37,614 nt of DNA from Acetobacter sp. UBA5411 (GCF_002409645.1 NZ_DHNR01000019.1:342245-379858), one strand, 5' to 3'; counted from the stretch's first letter, positions 14,423 through 23,301 are shown. Program-made: numbers and translations. Notes: generated by a model not told the origin, from the letters alone.

Positions 14423-16165
14423 ATGACCGATACCTCCCTGCTGCTTTCGAGCGGCGCAACAGGCGACTCAACCAACGATCAGGTGCTTGCAAGTACGGTC
14501 CCCACGTCATCTACAACGGATGTTCTTGCAGCCAGTTACGCGAGTTCCTCGTCAGTCGATCCAACATCATCGAGCAGTGTTTCCTCCAGCGACTATACTC
14601 AGACGGGAAGTGTCGTCAGCAGTGCTGCAAATGTGCTGTCGTCTTTAGGTACGACATCCGGTGCAACCATCTCAGATGCATCCGCCGCTACAAACTCATC
14701 CTCGACTGGCACAATACAGTTTCTTAGTACGCAGTCAGCAATACTGGCGACTTCATCAACTGCTACTGACACAATCAATGATACCAACTTTGTATGGTCA
14801 TCTTCACTGTCACCGACGACGCCTTTTTTTGTAACAAACGATCAGAGCGCTCTGATTAACCAGAGTATTTCCTGGGCTTTTCAGTCAGTGCTTGATCGCG
14901 ACCCCACTGCGACTGAACTGGCCACTTATGCTTCTGATATAACCTTGGCGCCTCTTGGAACTGGCGGCTTCATGTATTCAGATTATTCCAAGTTGGTGTC
15001 GACGCTGGCTTATAGCAGTGAAGCATATCAGACACTAAGTTCGTATTTTGTAAATTATACAGGTGAAGAAGCTTCAAACAGCATTGTTATGCAGGGGCAG
15101 ACTCTTCTAGCCAATCAGGACACTCTAGGCAGTCTTCGGAACAATATTATTTCCAGCAGCCATACAGCAGATGCTATTGTTGCCCTCTACCATGACAAGT
15201 TGGGTCTGACGATTCAGGATACTGATAATCAGATCGCTGCATGGGAAGATGTCATGGAAAATAACGGCGCTACCTTGGCAACTGCTTCTCAGGCGATCAC
15301 TCATGGCGTTGAGGCTTCCGCCATCATTTCTTCAGTTTACTCAAGCAAGTTGAATTACACACCAAGTAGCGGTGAAATAAATTCATGGGAAGATGCGCTT
15401 GGGAATGGTGCAACATATAGCACACTTGTTTCCGCCATTTCTTCAGGGTCAGAAGCCCAGTCAGTGATTACTGGGGTCTATGAGCAGAAAACCGGCATCA
15501 GCCCCAGTAGCAGCGCACTTTCGGCATGGGAGAATGCGTTTGCAAATGGCTCATCCTATACAGATCTGGTGAGTGCGGTTTCACATGGCTCTGAAGCCGA
15601 GACTGCCATAAAAACAGTTTATGAGCAGAAAATCGGTGTAACTCCTTCAAGTGCAGAAATAGATTCCTGGGAAGACTATCTGGCACAGGGAGCCACTTAC
15701 CGCGATCTGGTAAATGATGTTTCCCAAGGGACGCAGGCTCAGCAGATAATATCTGCCGTATATAAGGATAAAACCGGGATTACCCCCGCATCCGCGCAGG
15801 TAGAGGCATGGGCGTCTTATCTCGCTTCCGGTGGTAACTATAGCACCATGGTTAGCATCATCAGCCATGGTGTCGAAGCGCAAGGTATGATCACCAATGC
15901 TTACCAGAAGATCCTGGATATAACGCCCTCATCAGCCCAGATCAGCGCTTGGCAGGACACAATGGCGAATGGAACAACCTACGCCACCTTTGTGTCGACA
16001 CTGGCTCATGGGGTAGAAGCACAGTCCATCATTACGGGATTCTATATGACCAGTTTCTCGCGAGAGCCAACCGCCAGTGAACTGGACGCAGCCATGACCC
16101 TGTTCCAAAATGGAGCGACTTATGCTGACGTCAAAAATAGTATAGTCAGTAGCGCCCATAGTTAA
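14423..16165 (+). CDS. Ser/Thr-rich repeat protein with DUF4214-like repeats
   Basis: 580 residues, no cysteine. Residues 1-130 are low-complexity and 47% Ser plus Thr. From about residue 143 to the end the protein consists of about nine related units; the best five (299-533) are exactly 47 residues each with the pattern I-x2-VY-x2-K-x-G-x-TPSSA-x-I-x-SWE, a GATY or similar turn, and V-x2-I-x-HG-x-EA. The first and last units contain DRDPTATEL and REPTASEL, close to the LGRxPD signature of DUF4214 proteins, which are often secreted or attached to glycan structures. There is no Sec signal peptide and no RTX nonapeptide, so the export route is unclear. Only a weak GGGA precedes the ATG. It stands alone, convergent with gltX. 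Family assignment is moderate; function is unknown. Confidence 0.8.
   Translation: MTDTSLLLSSGATGDSTNDQVLASTVPTSSTTDVLAASYASSSSVDPTSSSSVSSSDYTQTGSVVSSAANVLSSLGTTSGATISDASAATNSSSTGTIQFLSTQSAILATSSTATDTINDTNFVWSSSLSPTTPFFVTNDQSALINQSISWAFQSVLDRDPTATELATYASDITLAPLGTGGFMYSDYSKLVSTLAYSSEAYQTLSSYFVNYTGEEASNSIVMQGQTLLANQDTLGSLRNNIISSSHTADAIVALYHDKLGLTIQDTDNQIAAWEDVMENNGATLATASQAITHGVEASAIISSVYSSKLNYTPSSGEINSWEDALGNGATYSTLVSAISSGSEAQSVITGVYEQKTGISPSSSALSAWENAFANGSSYTDLVSAVSHGSEAETAIKTVYEQKIGVTPSSAEIDSWEDYLAQGATYRDLVNDVSQGTQAQQIISAVYKDKTGITPASAQVEAWASYLASGGNYSTMVSIISHGVEAQGMITNAYQKILDITPSSAQISAWQDTMANGTTYATFVSTLAHGVEAQSIITGFYMTSFSREPTASELDAAMTLFQNGATYADVKNSIVSSAHS
15317..16021 (+). repeat. Five tandem 141-base coding repeats
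   Basis: Five consecutive units of 47 codons (starting at 15317, 15458, 15599, 15740 and 15881) encode aligned protein repeats without insertions or deletions. They are clearly related at the protein level (SWE/AWE, HGSEA/HGVEA, TPSSA) but diverged at the DNA level, so the duplications are old or under selection for variation. More degenerate units flank them on both sides. Confidence 0.85.
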
Positions 16166-16241
16166 GAGGTAAATTTTTACCGAGTTCGGATCAAAACTGA
16201 CAACATTTCTTCTTGGAAATCCGATCTGCACATTAGAAACC

Positions 16242-16278
16242 TAATCTCCTGCTCAATCTTTTTATGAGCAGGAGATTA
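16242..16278. terminator. Bidirectional hairpin between the repeat protein gene and gltX
   Basis: A perfect 13-base inverted repeat (TAATCTCCTGCTC, loop of 11, complement) sits 76 bases after the repeat protein and 30 bases after the end of gltX, where convergent genes need termination. There is no long T run after either arm. Confidence 0.6.
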
Positions 16279-16308
16279 AACGGTCGGATAATCCGCAGCA
16301 GAATGGCT

Positions 16309-17637
16309 TCAGACTGTCAGAGTAAGTCTGCCCAATGAACGTTTCCGACCAATCAGCGGAAGAAGCACTTTCAATTCAGGACCATGCTCTTCACCTGTAA
16401 GAGCCAGTCTCAGGGGGCGGAAAAGAGCCTTGCCTTTGCGGCCAGTGGCTTCGGCAATCGCTTTTGTCCATGTGGACCACGTCTCTTCCGACCAAGGCTC
16501 GTCCGGGAGCAGGCTGGCAGCTTTTTTGAGATAATCCTGTTCTTCCGGCTGTGCAGGAGGACTGATCTCTCCATGGGTCACATGCCACCAGTGGTGGCAT
16601 TCTGTCAGCAATTCTATGTTGCCTCGAATGGCCAGCCAGAACTGCTCGGTAGCGCCTTCGGGCAAACGCTCACGAACGTCCTGAAATTCAGCCGAGGCAA
16701 GTATACGCCTGTTGAGCCCCAGCAACTGCTTCATGTCAAAGCGCGCGGCGGACTTAGAGATGCAGGAGAGATCATAATCCTGAGCGAGGGCATCGAAACC
16801 CATCGGTTCAGGAGACTTGGAGCTACCCAGACTGGCGAGATAGGTCGTCATCGCTTCGGCTTCGATGCCGTCGCGGCGCAGTGTTTTGATTGACATGGAA
16901 TCAAAGCGCTTGGATAGCTTTCCGCCGCCCTCATCCAGCAGAAGCGGAAGGTGTGCGAATGTAAAACGATCCGGCTTCGCGCCAAGAGCTTCCGCTATAT
17001 CAAGCTGAACACCGGTGTTCGTGATATGATCTTCCCCGCGGATGATATGGGTCACCCCCGTTTCGATATCATCCACAATGGATGCCAGCGTGTAGAGGAT
17101 TGTGCCATCAGCACGGACAAGCACAGGGTCCGATACGGCGGTCAACTTGACGGAGCAGTTGCCCATCACGAGGTCTTTCCAGCCTTTGCTGGCGTCAGTC
17201 AGCTTGAAGCGCCAGTAAGGAACTTTGCCATTCGCTTCCGCCTGAGCACGCTGTGCCGCAGTCATCTTGAGCATGGCGCGGTCATAGAGTGGCGGCTTGC
17301 GTAATCTGATCCGCATTTCCCGCTTGGCCGCAAGCTCTTGCTCGCTCTCAAAGCAGGGATACAGGCGACCGGATGCCTTCAGCGCTTCAATAGCCCGGTT
17401 GTAGCGATCCAGACATTCTGTCTGACGAAAGGTTTCATCCCACGAAATTCCAAGCCACTCGAGATCGGTCTTGATACCGGTGACATAGATTTCCTGGGAT
17501 CGGCCGACATCCGTATCATCAATCCGCAGTTGAAAAGTCGCGTTATGCTTGCGGGCAAAGAGTGCGTTGGCAATGGCCTGGCGTGCGTTGCCGACATGGA
17601 GCATGCCTGTCGGGCTAGGAGCAAAACGAAGTTTCAT
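16309..17637 (-). CDS. gltX: Glutamyl-tRNA synthetase, short second type (GltX2-like)
   Basis: 442 residues. It charges tRNA with glutamate. The HIGH-type motif is PSPTGMLHVGN (about 7-17) and the KMSKS-type motif is KLSKR at 240-244; RGEDHITNT and PLLLDEGGGK are further class I GluRS blocks. The protein is some 30 residues shorter than common bacterial GltX. Alphaproteobacteria often carry two paralogues, one of which misacylates tRNA-Gln for the GatCAB amidotransferase; which this is cannot be decided by eye. The start gives the canonical N-terminus MKLRFAPSPTG. Symbol given for the family. Confidence 0.92.
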   Translation of the reverse strand: MKLRFAPSPTGMLHVGNARQAIANALFARKHNATFQLRIDDTDVGRSQEIYVTGIKTDLEWLGISWDETFRQTECLDRYNRAIEALKASGRLYPCFESEQELAAKREMRIRLRKPPLYDRAMLKMTAAQRAQAEANGKVPYWRFKLTDASKGWKDLVMGNCSVKLTAVSDPVLVRADGTILYTLASIVDDIETGVTHIIRGEDHITNTGVQLDIAEALGAKPDRFTFAHLPLLLDEGGGKLSKRFDSMSIKTLRRDGIEAEAMTTYLASLGSSKSPEPMGFDALAQDYDLSCISKSAARFDMKQLLGLNRRILASAEFQDVRERLPEGATEQFWLAIRGNIELLTECHHWWHVTHGEISPPAQPEEQDYLKKAASLLPDEPWSEETWSTWTKAIAEATGRKGKALFRPLRLALTGEEHGPELKVLLPLIGRKRSLGRLTLTV

Positions 17638-17991
17638 CAGTAAGGTATGCCGTATCCCATTGGGTGAACGCTAGGGGGAAGGGAGTTGTTAATACGCCTG
17701 AGAATAGTGCCCTGACCGGATAAGCAGACTGGAAGGCCCTCTCTCGCATGATGATATCATATTTCAGTTCTGGCAGGATCGCCATCCTGCACAAACAGTG
17801 CAAGGGCTCGTGATAGGTGTATCAAAAACAGCATTTTATAAGCTGTTTTGTGGGAGTTTTCTTTTTATTTCGTCAGTTTATGATTCGACCCAATCGCTTG
17901 ACGCTTTTCTATCCCTCTCTTAACAAACGCCGAGATAATATAATTGAGGCCAATGCCTCGACCGGCAGATATTCGGTGCAGAGGAATTACC
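17638..17991. other. Divergent intergenic region between gltX and the fusion glycosyltransferase gene
   Basis: 354 bases without a credible gene. It must hold promoters for both directions. For the right-hand gene, TTGACG at 17898-17903 with TAACAA 17 bases on (17921-17926) is one candidate, and a perfect TATAAT at 17939-17944 without a good -35 is another. A strong ribosome binding site, AGAGGAA, lies just before the ATG at 17992. Nothing comparable was pinned down for gltX. Confidence 0.45.
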
Positions 17992-20900
17992 ATGACGTTA
18001 GATGCCACTGGTGAACGGTTCATGCCTGATATGCGCGGAGAAACCGCGCTTGAGCACATGCACCGCTATCTCTTTGCACGTGAGATTATTAGCGAGGGAT
18101 CTGCCGTTCTTGATGTGGCGTCGGGAGAGGGTTACGGCAGCGCGCTTCTGAGTGCAAAGGCCGGCACGGTTGTTGGCGTGGATGTTTCCCGGAGCGCTGC
18201 GGAACATGCTCAGCATAAATACGGGAATGATCGTGTAAAATTTCTGACGGGTGATGTCTGCGCGTTGCCGCTGCCTTCAGCCAGCATCGATTTCATCGTC
18301 AGTTTTGAAACGATTGAGCATGTTGCTGATCATGAAAAAATGCTCGAAGAATTTGTTCGGGTTCTTAAACCATCTGGCGTGGTGATCATTTCCAGCCCTG
18401 ATAAATATCGTTATTCAATAGCAACAGGTTATTCAAACGAGTTTCATGTAAAAGAACTTTTCAGTCATGAGTTTGAACAACTCATGCGTAAGCATTTTAC
18501 CAATGTCATGTTCGGTGGTCAGAGAAACATGTTCGGGACGGTCATAGATTTTCCCGACGCAGTAAGCCGAGATGTCAGTTTTTCACTGGCTGAAGGTGAT
18601 ATTGCCCGGTTTGAAGACGTTCCCGAACCAATGTATCTCATTGCTATTGCGTCCCGAGCAGAGCTTCCCATGGCTGTGCGGGGCGTCTGTATAGACCGTG
18701 TAACAGAAAGCGATGCTTTTCGGAGTATATCGCGAAAAGAGCAGGACTCTATAAAACTGGAAAGTGAGCTGGACAGGGAAAAGGTGAAGGTCATAGATCT
18801 GGCCCGTAGCCTGTTTGAAGAACGCGAAAAAAACGCCTTGCTTACGGGACATCTTGCGACGCAGTGTTACAATGCCAATCTTCTGGCCGATCGCTGCAAT
18901 GAACGTGATCAAACAATTACAGCACTCACAGAAGAGAAACAGGAATTAACAGAAAAACTTGCGAGCGTTGAACACCGGTATAGCACGGTTGAAAACAGCA
19001 CGGCATGGCGCGCGACAAAACCTGCCCGATATTTAATGGGAAAAATGCCTCTTGTAAGGGCCGCTGTCCGGCGTGTCCGTCATCGTTCCAGTGCCAGCCA
19101 GTCGGTCGCCGTGCAGACACAGGATGACTCAAAGGGCGAAACCGAAGGAAGCAATCATCGAACCGAATACCCTCTCAACGAAACGGAGCGCATGATCGCG
19201 GCTGATATTGCGCCTGTTTTTGATGTTTCCTATTACAGCAAACAGGCAGGTATACCGGAAGAAAATCTGGATAATATTACTGCTGCCGCACATTATCTGA
19301 CCACAGGTTATAACGCAGGTTTAAACCCCTGTAAGAGCTTTGATACTAACTATTACAGAAACAGATATCCGGATGTCATACAGGCTGGCATGAACACGCT
19401 GTGGCACTGGGTTTTGCACGGCCGGAGTGAAAGTCGTCCTGCATTGCCGTATGAACAGCGCCTGAAGACCATACCTTACAGACCTTTGGTCAGCGCGATT
19501 ATTCCCAACTATAATCATGCGGAATTTCTTCAGCAGCGGTTTGAGTCCATCATCAATCAAACCTATGAAAATATAGAAATTATCTTCCTTGATGATCATT
19601 CGCAGGATGGAAGTCTTGAAATTGCGGAGAAATTCAAAGAGCAATATCCGGAAAGAATAAAGATTTTTTCCAATGCGACCAACTCCGGGAATGTATTTCG
19701 GCAGTGGCGTAAAGGCGTGGATGCCGCTCGTGGAGAGATCATCTGGATTTGTGAAAGTGATGATTTCGCGGACGAAAGTTTTGTAGAAAAACTGGTAGGG
19801 TACTTCGTTGATCCCAGTGTCCAGATAGCATTTGGTCGTATCCAGTACTGTGATCGTCATGGAAATTTTCAGGATGGTCTGGATGGTTACAGAGAGCGTG
19901 CGCAATCTGGCATCTGGAATGAGACGTTGGTGAAACCGGCAGGGTGGTGGTTTACCAACGCCTTTGCGGTATCAAATGTTATTGCCTATGTTGGAGGATG
20001 TCTGATCCGTCGTCATGACGTTCGGCCTGAGGTATGGGAAAAGGCCCAGCAGTTCCACGTTCTGGGCGACTGGTATCTTTATGCAGAGTGGGCTGCGGGC
20101 GGGCAGATCGTTTATTCTCCGGATGCGATTGCACATTTCAGGCAGCATGAAAAAAACACATCAGTAAACAGCTTCAAAACGGCACGCTTTTATTGCGAAC
20201 ATCAGGAACTCATAGAATATCTTCGCCGCAAATGGGGCGTGGATGATGAGCATGTAATACGCTTTGCTGATGCTCTGAAATCGACCTTTACTTTTGTGGG
20301 CGCTGAACAGCTACTCGGACCTTTTGAAAGCGTTTTCAGCCTGGAGCAGGTGCTCGCCTGTCAGCATGAAGGCCAGCACATCATCTTTGCTGTGCTCGGT
20401 TTTAAGCTGGGAGGAGGTGAGATCCTTCCAATCCAGCTTGCCAATGCTCTTGTCAAACAAGGCGTAATGGTCTCGTTTCTGGTATATGAACATACAGGTG
20501 AAGATCCACAGATACGTGCGCTTCTGGATCGCTCCATCCCTGTTTATTCAGCCGATGCAGCACGAGAAGTCGGGGTGTGGCGATATGTTCTGGACCTGCA
20601 CGCTGACCTGATCCATTCGCATTTCTGCTTTTGTGAGCTGCTGTTTTTCCCTGATGACAGTTCGCTGCCAGTGCTGCCCTATCTGGTGACGCTGCATGGT
20701 TCCTATGAATGCGTGTCATTCTCCAGAAATATCATTCGGCGTCTGGAAAAGGCTGTGACGCTCTGGATTTATCTGACGGAAAAGAACCTCCTGCATCTAC
20801 GGGATCAGAAGGGAAAACTGCCTGTCGGCGATATCGCTTGTATCGGCAATGGTATGGCGCTGGATAACCGGCCATTTCCGATGACCCGTGCACAGCTTGG

Positions 20901-21492
20901 TCTGACTGAAGACGACTTTGTTCTGGCTGTAGCCAGCCGCTGCATACCAGAGAAAGGCTGGAAGCAGGCCTGCGAGGCTGTCTGCAAACTCAATCAGGCG
21001 GAAGGTGGGCAAAGGGTGCATTTACTGCTTTGTGGAACTGGAGACGCGCTGGAGGATCTGGAAGCGCAGTATGGTGACGTTCCTGAAATACATTTCCTTG
21101 GCTATCAGGACTGCATCAACGGTCTGTACCGTCTGGCTGACTGCATGCTGCTGCCTACGAGATTCCCAGGTGAATCTTTCCCGCTCACACTGATTCAGGC
21201 GCTTCAGGTTGGTACGCCCGCCATTGCGACAGATGTTGGCTTTGTCCGGTCAATGATGACAGATGACGATAATAATCGGGCCGGTCTACTGTTGCCTCTG
21301 GAGACTGATGATGAAGTCTTTCAGGCTGCCATCGTGACTGCAGTTCGGAAGATGATAAATAGCGGCGTTCGTGCCGCATTTTCTGAAGCTGCGTTACGTT
21401 GCGGCGCTCGATATGGCATTGAAAAAGTTGCGGAAGCCTACATCCACACTTATCGGCGCTTTCGAAATGAGGCGATAGCTCATACCAATTGA
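17992..21492 (+). CDS. Three-domain glycan enzyme: methyltransferase, GT2 and GT4
   Basis: 1166 residues. Domain 1 (about 1-215) is a class I SAM methyltransferase: motif I VLDVASGEGYGSA at 39-51, then VVGVDVS and FETIEHV. Residues about 250-325 form a coiled coil ending in ENSTAWRATKPARYLMG, a phrase common in polysaccharide enzymes. About 405-490 carries an FDVSYY...FDTNYYRNRYPDV...LHGRSESRPA module seen in large glycosyltransferases. Domain 2 (about 495-720) is a GT2: AIIPNYNHAEFL, DDHSQDGS at 534-541 and ESDD at 588-591. Domain 3 (about 795-1150) is a GT4: GFKLGGGE, ASRCIPEKGW, and GESFPLTLIQALQVGTPAI, where the usual E-x7-E reads E1061-x7-Q. A surface glycan assembled and O-methylated by one polypeptide is the likely product. 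No signal peptide or membrane segment, so it acts in the cytosol. It stands alone. Start chosen for AGAGGAA upstream. Confidence 0.88.
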   Translation: MTLDATGERFMPDMRGETALEHMHRYLFAREIISEGSAVLDVASGEGYGSALLSAKAGTVVGVDVSRSAAEHAQHKYGNDRVKFLTGDVCALPLPSASIDFIVSFETIEHVADHEKMLEEFVRVLKPSGVVIISSPDKYRYSIATGYSNEFHVKELFSHEFEQLMRKHFTNVMFGGQRNMFGTVIDFPDAVSRDVSFSLAEGDIARFEDVPEPMYLIAIASRAELPMAVRGVCIDRVTESDAFRSISRKEQDSIKLESELDREKVKVIDLARSLFEEREKNALLTGHLATQCYNANLLADRCNERDQTITALTEEKQELTEKLASVEHRYSTVENSTAWRATKPARYLMGKMPLVRAAVRRVRHRSSASQSVAVQTQDDSKGETEGSNHRTEYPLNETERMIAADIAPVFDVSYYSKQAGIPEENLDNITAAAHYLTTGYNAGLNPCKSFDTNYYRNRYPDVIQAGMNTLWHWVLHGRSESRPALPYEQRLKTIPYRPLVSAIIPNYNHAEFLQQRFESIINQTYENIEIIFLDDHSQDGSLEIAEKFKEQYPERIKIFSNATNSGNVFRQWRKGVDAARGEIIWICESDDFADESFVEKLVGYFVDPSVQIAFGRIQYCDRHGNFQDGLDGYRERAQSGIWNETLVKPAGWWFTNAFAVSNVIAYVGGCLIRRHDVRPEVWEKAQQFHVLGDWYLYAEWAAGGQIVYSPDAIAHFRQHEKNTSVNSFKTARFYCEHQELIEYLRRKWGVDDEHVIRFADALKSTFTFVGAEQLLGPFESVFSLEQVLACQHEGQHIIFAVLGFKLGGGEILPIQLANALVKQGVMVSFLVYEHTGEDPQIRALLDRSIPVYSADAAREVGVWRYVLDLHADLIHSHFCFCELLFFPDDSSLPVLPYLVTLHGSYECVSFSRNIIRRLEKAVTLWIYLTEKNLLHLRDQKGKLPVGDIACIGNGMALDNRPFPMTRAQLGLTEDDFVLAVASRCIPEKGWKQACEAVCKLNQAEGGQRVHLLLCGTGDALEDLEAQYGDVPEIHFLGYQDCINGLYRLADCMLLPTRFPGESFPLTLIQALQVGTPAIATDVGFVRSMMTDDDNNRAGLLLPLETDDEVFQAAIVTAVRKMINSGVRAAFSEAALRCGARYGIEKVAEAYIHTYRRFRNEAIAHTN

Positions 21493-21614
21493 TGGTAAAT
21501 CAGTCCGGATAATCCGACGACTTTTACAATTATACTTAATGAAAGTCGCACAAGGTAATTTATCGATCGAACAAAATGCTCATCTGAAAGTTTTGCTGAT
21601 CAGCTTAAACTGGT

Positions 21615-21656
21615 TGTCGTGAAAGACCCGCAACAGCGGGGAAGACTTTCACGACA
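21615..21656. terminator. Composite hairpin between two convergent genes
   Basis: An 11-base perfect outer stem (TGTCGTGAAAG at 21615-21625, complement at 21646-21656) encloses an inner stem CCCGC/GCGGG (21627-21631 and 21636-21640) with loop AACA; the internal asymmetry is one base against five. It lies 120 bases after the fusion gene and 30 bases beyond the end of the lipoprotein gene. No T run follows, so it could also be an RNA stability element or repeat. Confidence 0.5.
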
Positions 21657-21685
21657 TTAGCCGCAGAATTTTCCGAAGGAATTAA

Positions 21686-22282
21686 TTATTGTGGCAAGGA
21701 AGAAGCAATCATCTTGCTCAACTGATTGATAAGATCATTTGTTGTCTGGACGACTTTTTCGTCAGTGCCATTGTCTGTTATGGACGACGTGACATGCGTC
21801 CGATCCGTTCTTGTTGGAACCTGATCATCGCCAGAAATATAGGTCCAGTTGGCATCCAGAGTGGCCTGACCGGATGTGGGAATATCCAGACGGGTAATCG
21901 TAATCCGTAGGCGAGACATCGAAAGCGAGCCTGTCGGTGCCTGTTCAGTCACAAACATATCAGGACGTGCAGCACTGAGCCTTACCGTGACCAGATCTGT
22001 AATCCCGTTGGAAAGACGTTCAGCCCAGCGTCCGTTCGGACTGCGCTGAAGGGCGCTACCGTCGCGGGTCAGAAGATCCTGAGAGTCGAGATAGTCCGGC
22101 AGAGAAACCCGGCTGATTTCCAGAACCGGTGCTGTTGAAGCAAGGGGACCGGATACTGCTGGAACAGTCGTTGCCGGACCTTCAAGCGTATAAAGATGCA
22201 AGGGAGGACTGGAGCAGCCCGTCAGGGACACGCTGATAACCAGACCAGCCATGAGAGACAGTTTTGTTCGTGCGCCAGACAT
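21686..22282 (-). CDS. ABC-transport auxiliary lipoprotein, PqiC/DUF330-like
   Basis: 198 residues. A lipoprotein signal with lipobox LTGC (Cys23) is followed by PPLHLYTLEGP, the family's usual YxL start. Further blocks are VLEISRVSLPDYLDSQDL and RWAERLSNGITDLV, typical of PqiC/ABC_trans_aux proteins that sit in the outer membrane and receive lipid from an MCE ring. The start at 22282 has AAGGGA about seven bases upstream and puts the lipobox in place; ATG at 22306 would lengthen the signal. Last gene of the mlaEFD-like operon, 35 bases after the MCE gene. Confidence 0.85.
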   Translation of the reverse strand: MSGARTKLSLMAGLVISVSLTGCSSPPLHLYTLEGPATTVPAVSGPLASTAPVLEISRVSLPDYLDSQDLLTRDGSALQRSPNGRWAERLSNGITDLVTVRLSAARPDMFVTEQAPTGSLSMSRLRITITRLDIPTSGQATLDANWTYISGDDQVPTRTDRTHVTSSITDNGTDEKVVQTTNDLINQLSKMIASSLPQ

Positions 22283-22317
22283 GGGCTTCCCTTTATGTGC
22301 AATCATCTTGATCAGAT

Positions 22318-23301
22318 TTATTGACGCCGTCCCATGAGGAGCAACTGGGGATTTCGTTCAACATCGCTGGCAAACCCACGCAGAGATGCGGCAGCGGTCG
22401 CAATGTCGCGCAGGGCTGAGTCCAGATTGTCCCGGTTGACCGAACGCGGCGAAATGATGCTTTGCACATTTTCCAGCGTTTTTCTGGCCTCATCGGCTGT
22501 TTTTGTGGCGCTGGTCAATGTTGCATGCAGATCATCCCCACGTTCCCGCAACTGGGCATTTCCCATCTGCATCAGCCGGTCGATGTCGAGAAGGGTAACA
22601 TTGAGCTTCCCGTGGAGATCATTAATGGCCGCTGTAGCCGCTTTCAGGGTCTGCTGAGAGTCCTTCGAGCTTTCCTCAAGACTGGCCACGAGCGCCGGAA
22701 ACTGGGTGTTGAGCTTTTCGGCAACGTCACGAATGGACAGCACAGCATCATTGGCGTTGGACGCAAGCTCTTTCAGAGGAAGGTCCGACAGGGTTTCCTT
22801 CATCTTCTGTATGGCCGACACATGCGTGGGGATTTCTATGAGATTGGATACCTCGGGATGAAACGGCGCCGGGGAGCTTGGGAAGAAATCAAGATTGATG
22901 CTGACCGTGCCTGTTACGAAGCTCTGAAGATTCTGCTCAGCCCGCAGGCCATGCGCAATGACCTCGGGGAGATTGATGTGACCTGATGATTTGGGATCAT
23001 CAATGACATGCACCTGACCCGGGTCGAGACTGATCTCCACCGGTATGTAGGGAACGCCCGTCCCCTGATCATAGCGAAGCGTGATCTTGTCGACAGCACC
23101 GACGCGGACACCCCGGAAAGTCACAGGTGCGCCGACAGACAGACCGGCAACAGAGTCCTGAAAGACAATGACGGCCCGGGTATTTCTTGAGAAGAAGTTT
23201 GTGTTCCCAAAAAAGATGAAGGCCAGCACACTCAGCGCGATGCCTCCCGTGACGAAAAGACCGACAATCGTTTGACGGGCTGCGCCTGAATCATTGGCCA
23301 T
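22318..23301 (-). CDS. mlaD: MCE-domain lipid transport protein, MlaD-like
   Basis: 327 residues. One N-terminal membrane segment (QTIVGLFVTGGIALSVLAFIFF, shown here in part by GLFVTGGIALSVLAFIFF) is followed by an MCE domain (VIVFQDSVAGLSVGAPVTFR and GVRVGAVDKI) and then a long helical region rich in Leu, Ala and Gln that would form the hydrophobic channel or tunnel of the hexamer. It carries phospholipid between the inner membrane complex and the lipoprotein partner. Start 23301 overlaps the end of the ATPase gene by 11 bases; an extension to 23373 would lie inside that gene. It is longer than E. coli MlaD (183 residues), closer to PqiB/YebT-like or actinobacterial Mce arrangements in tail length. 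Confidence 0.88.
   Translation of the reverse strand: MANDSGAARQTIVGLFVTGGIALSVLAFIFFGNTNFFSRNTRAVIVFQDSVAGLSVGAPVTFRGVRVGAVDKITLRYDQGTGVPYIPVEISLDPGQVHVIDDPKSSGHINLPEVIAHGLRAEQNLQSFVTGTVSINLDFFPSSPAPFHPEVSNLIEIPTHVSAIQKMKETLSDLPLKELASNANDAVLSIRDVAEKLNTQFPALVASLEESSKDSQQTLKAATAAINDLHGKLNVTLLDIDRLMQMGNAQLRERGDDLHATLTSATKTADEARKTLENVQSIISPRSVNRDNLDSALRDIATAAASLRGFASDVERNPQLLLMGRRQ

Noticed and set aside
15317..16021. CRISPR-like periodicity of 141 bases
   Set aside because: The units are coding, diverged in DNA and without spacers; they are protein repeats.
14423..16165. RTX toxin or adhesin
   Set aside because: No GGxGxDxxx nonapeptides and no adjacent type I secretion genes.
19321..19905. 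Minus-strand frame of 194 codons within the fusion glycosyltransferase
   Set aside because: Antisense to conserved GT2 motifs; no family resemblance or ribosome binding site.
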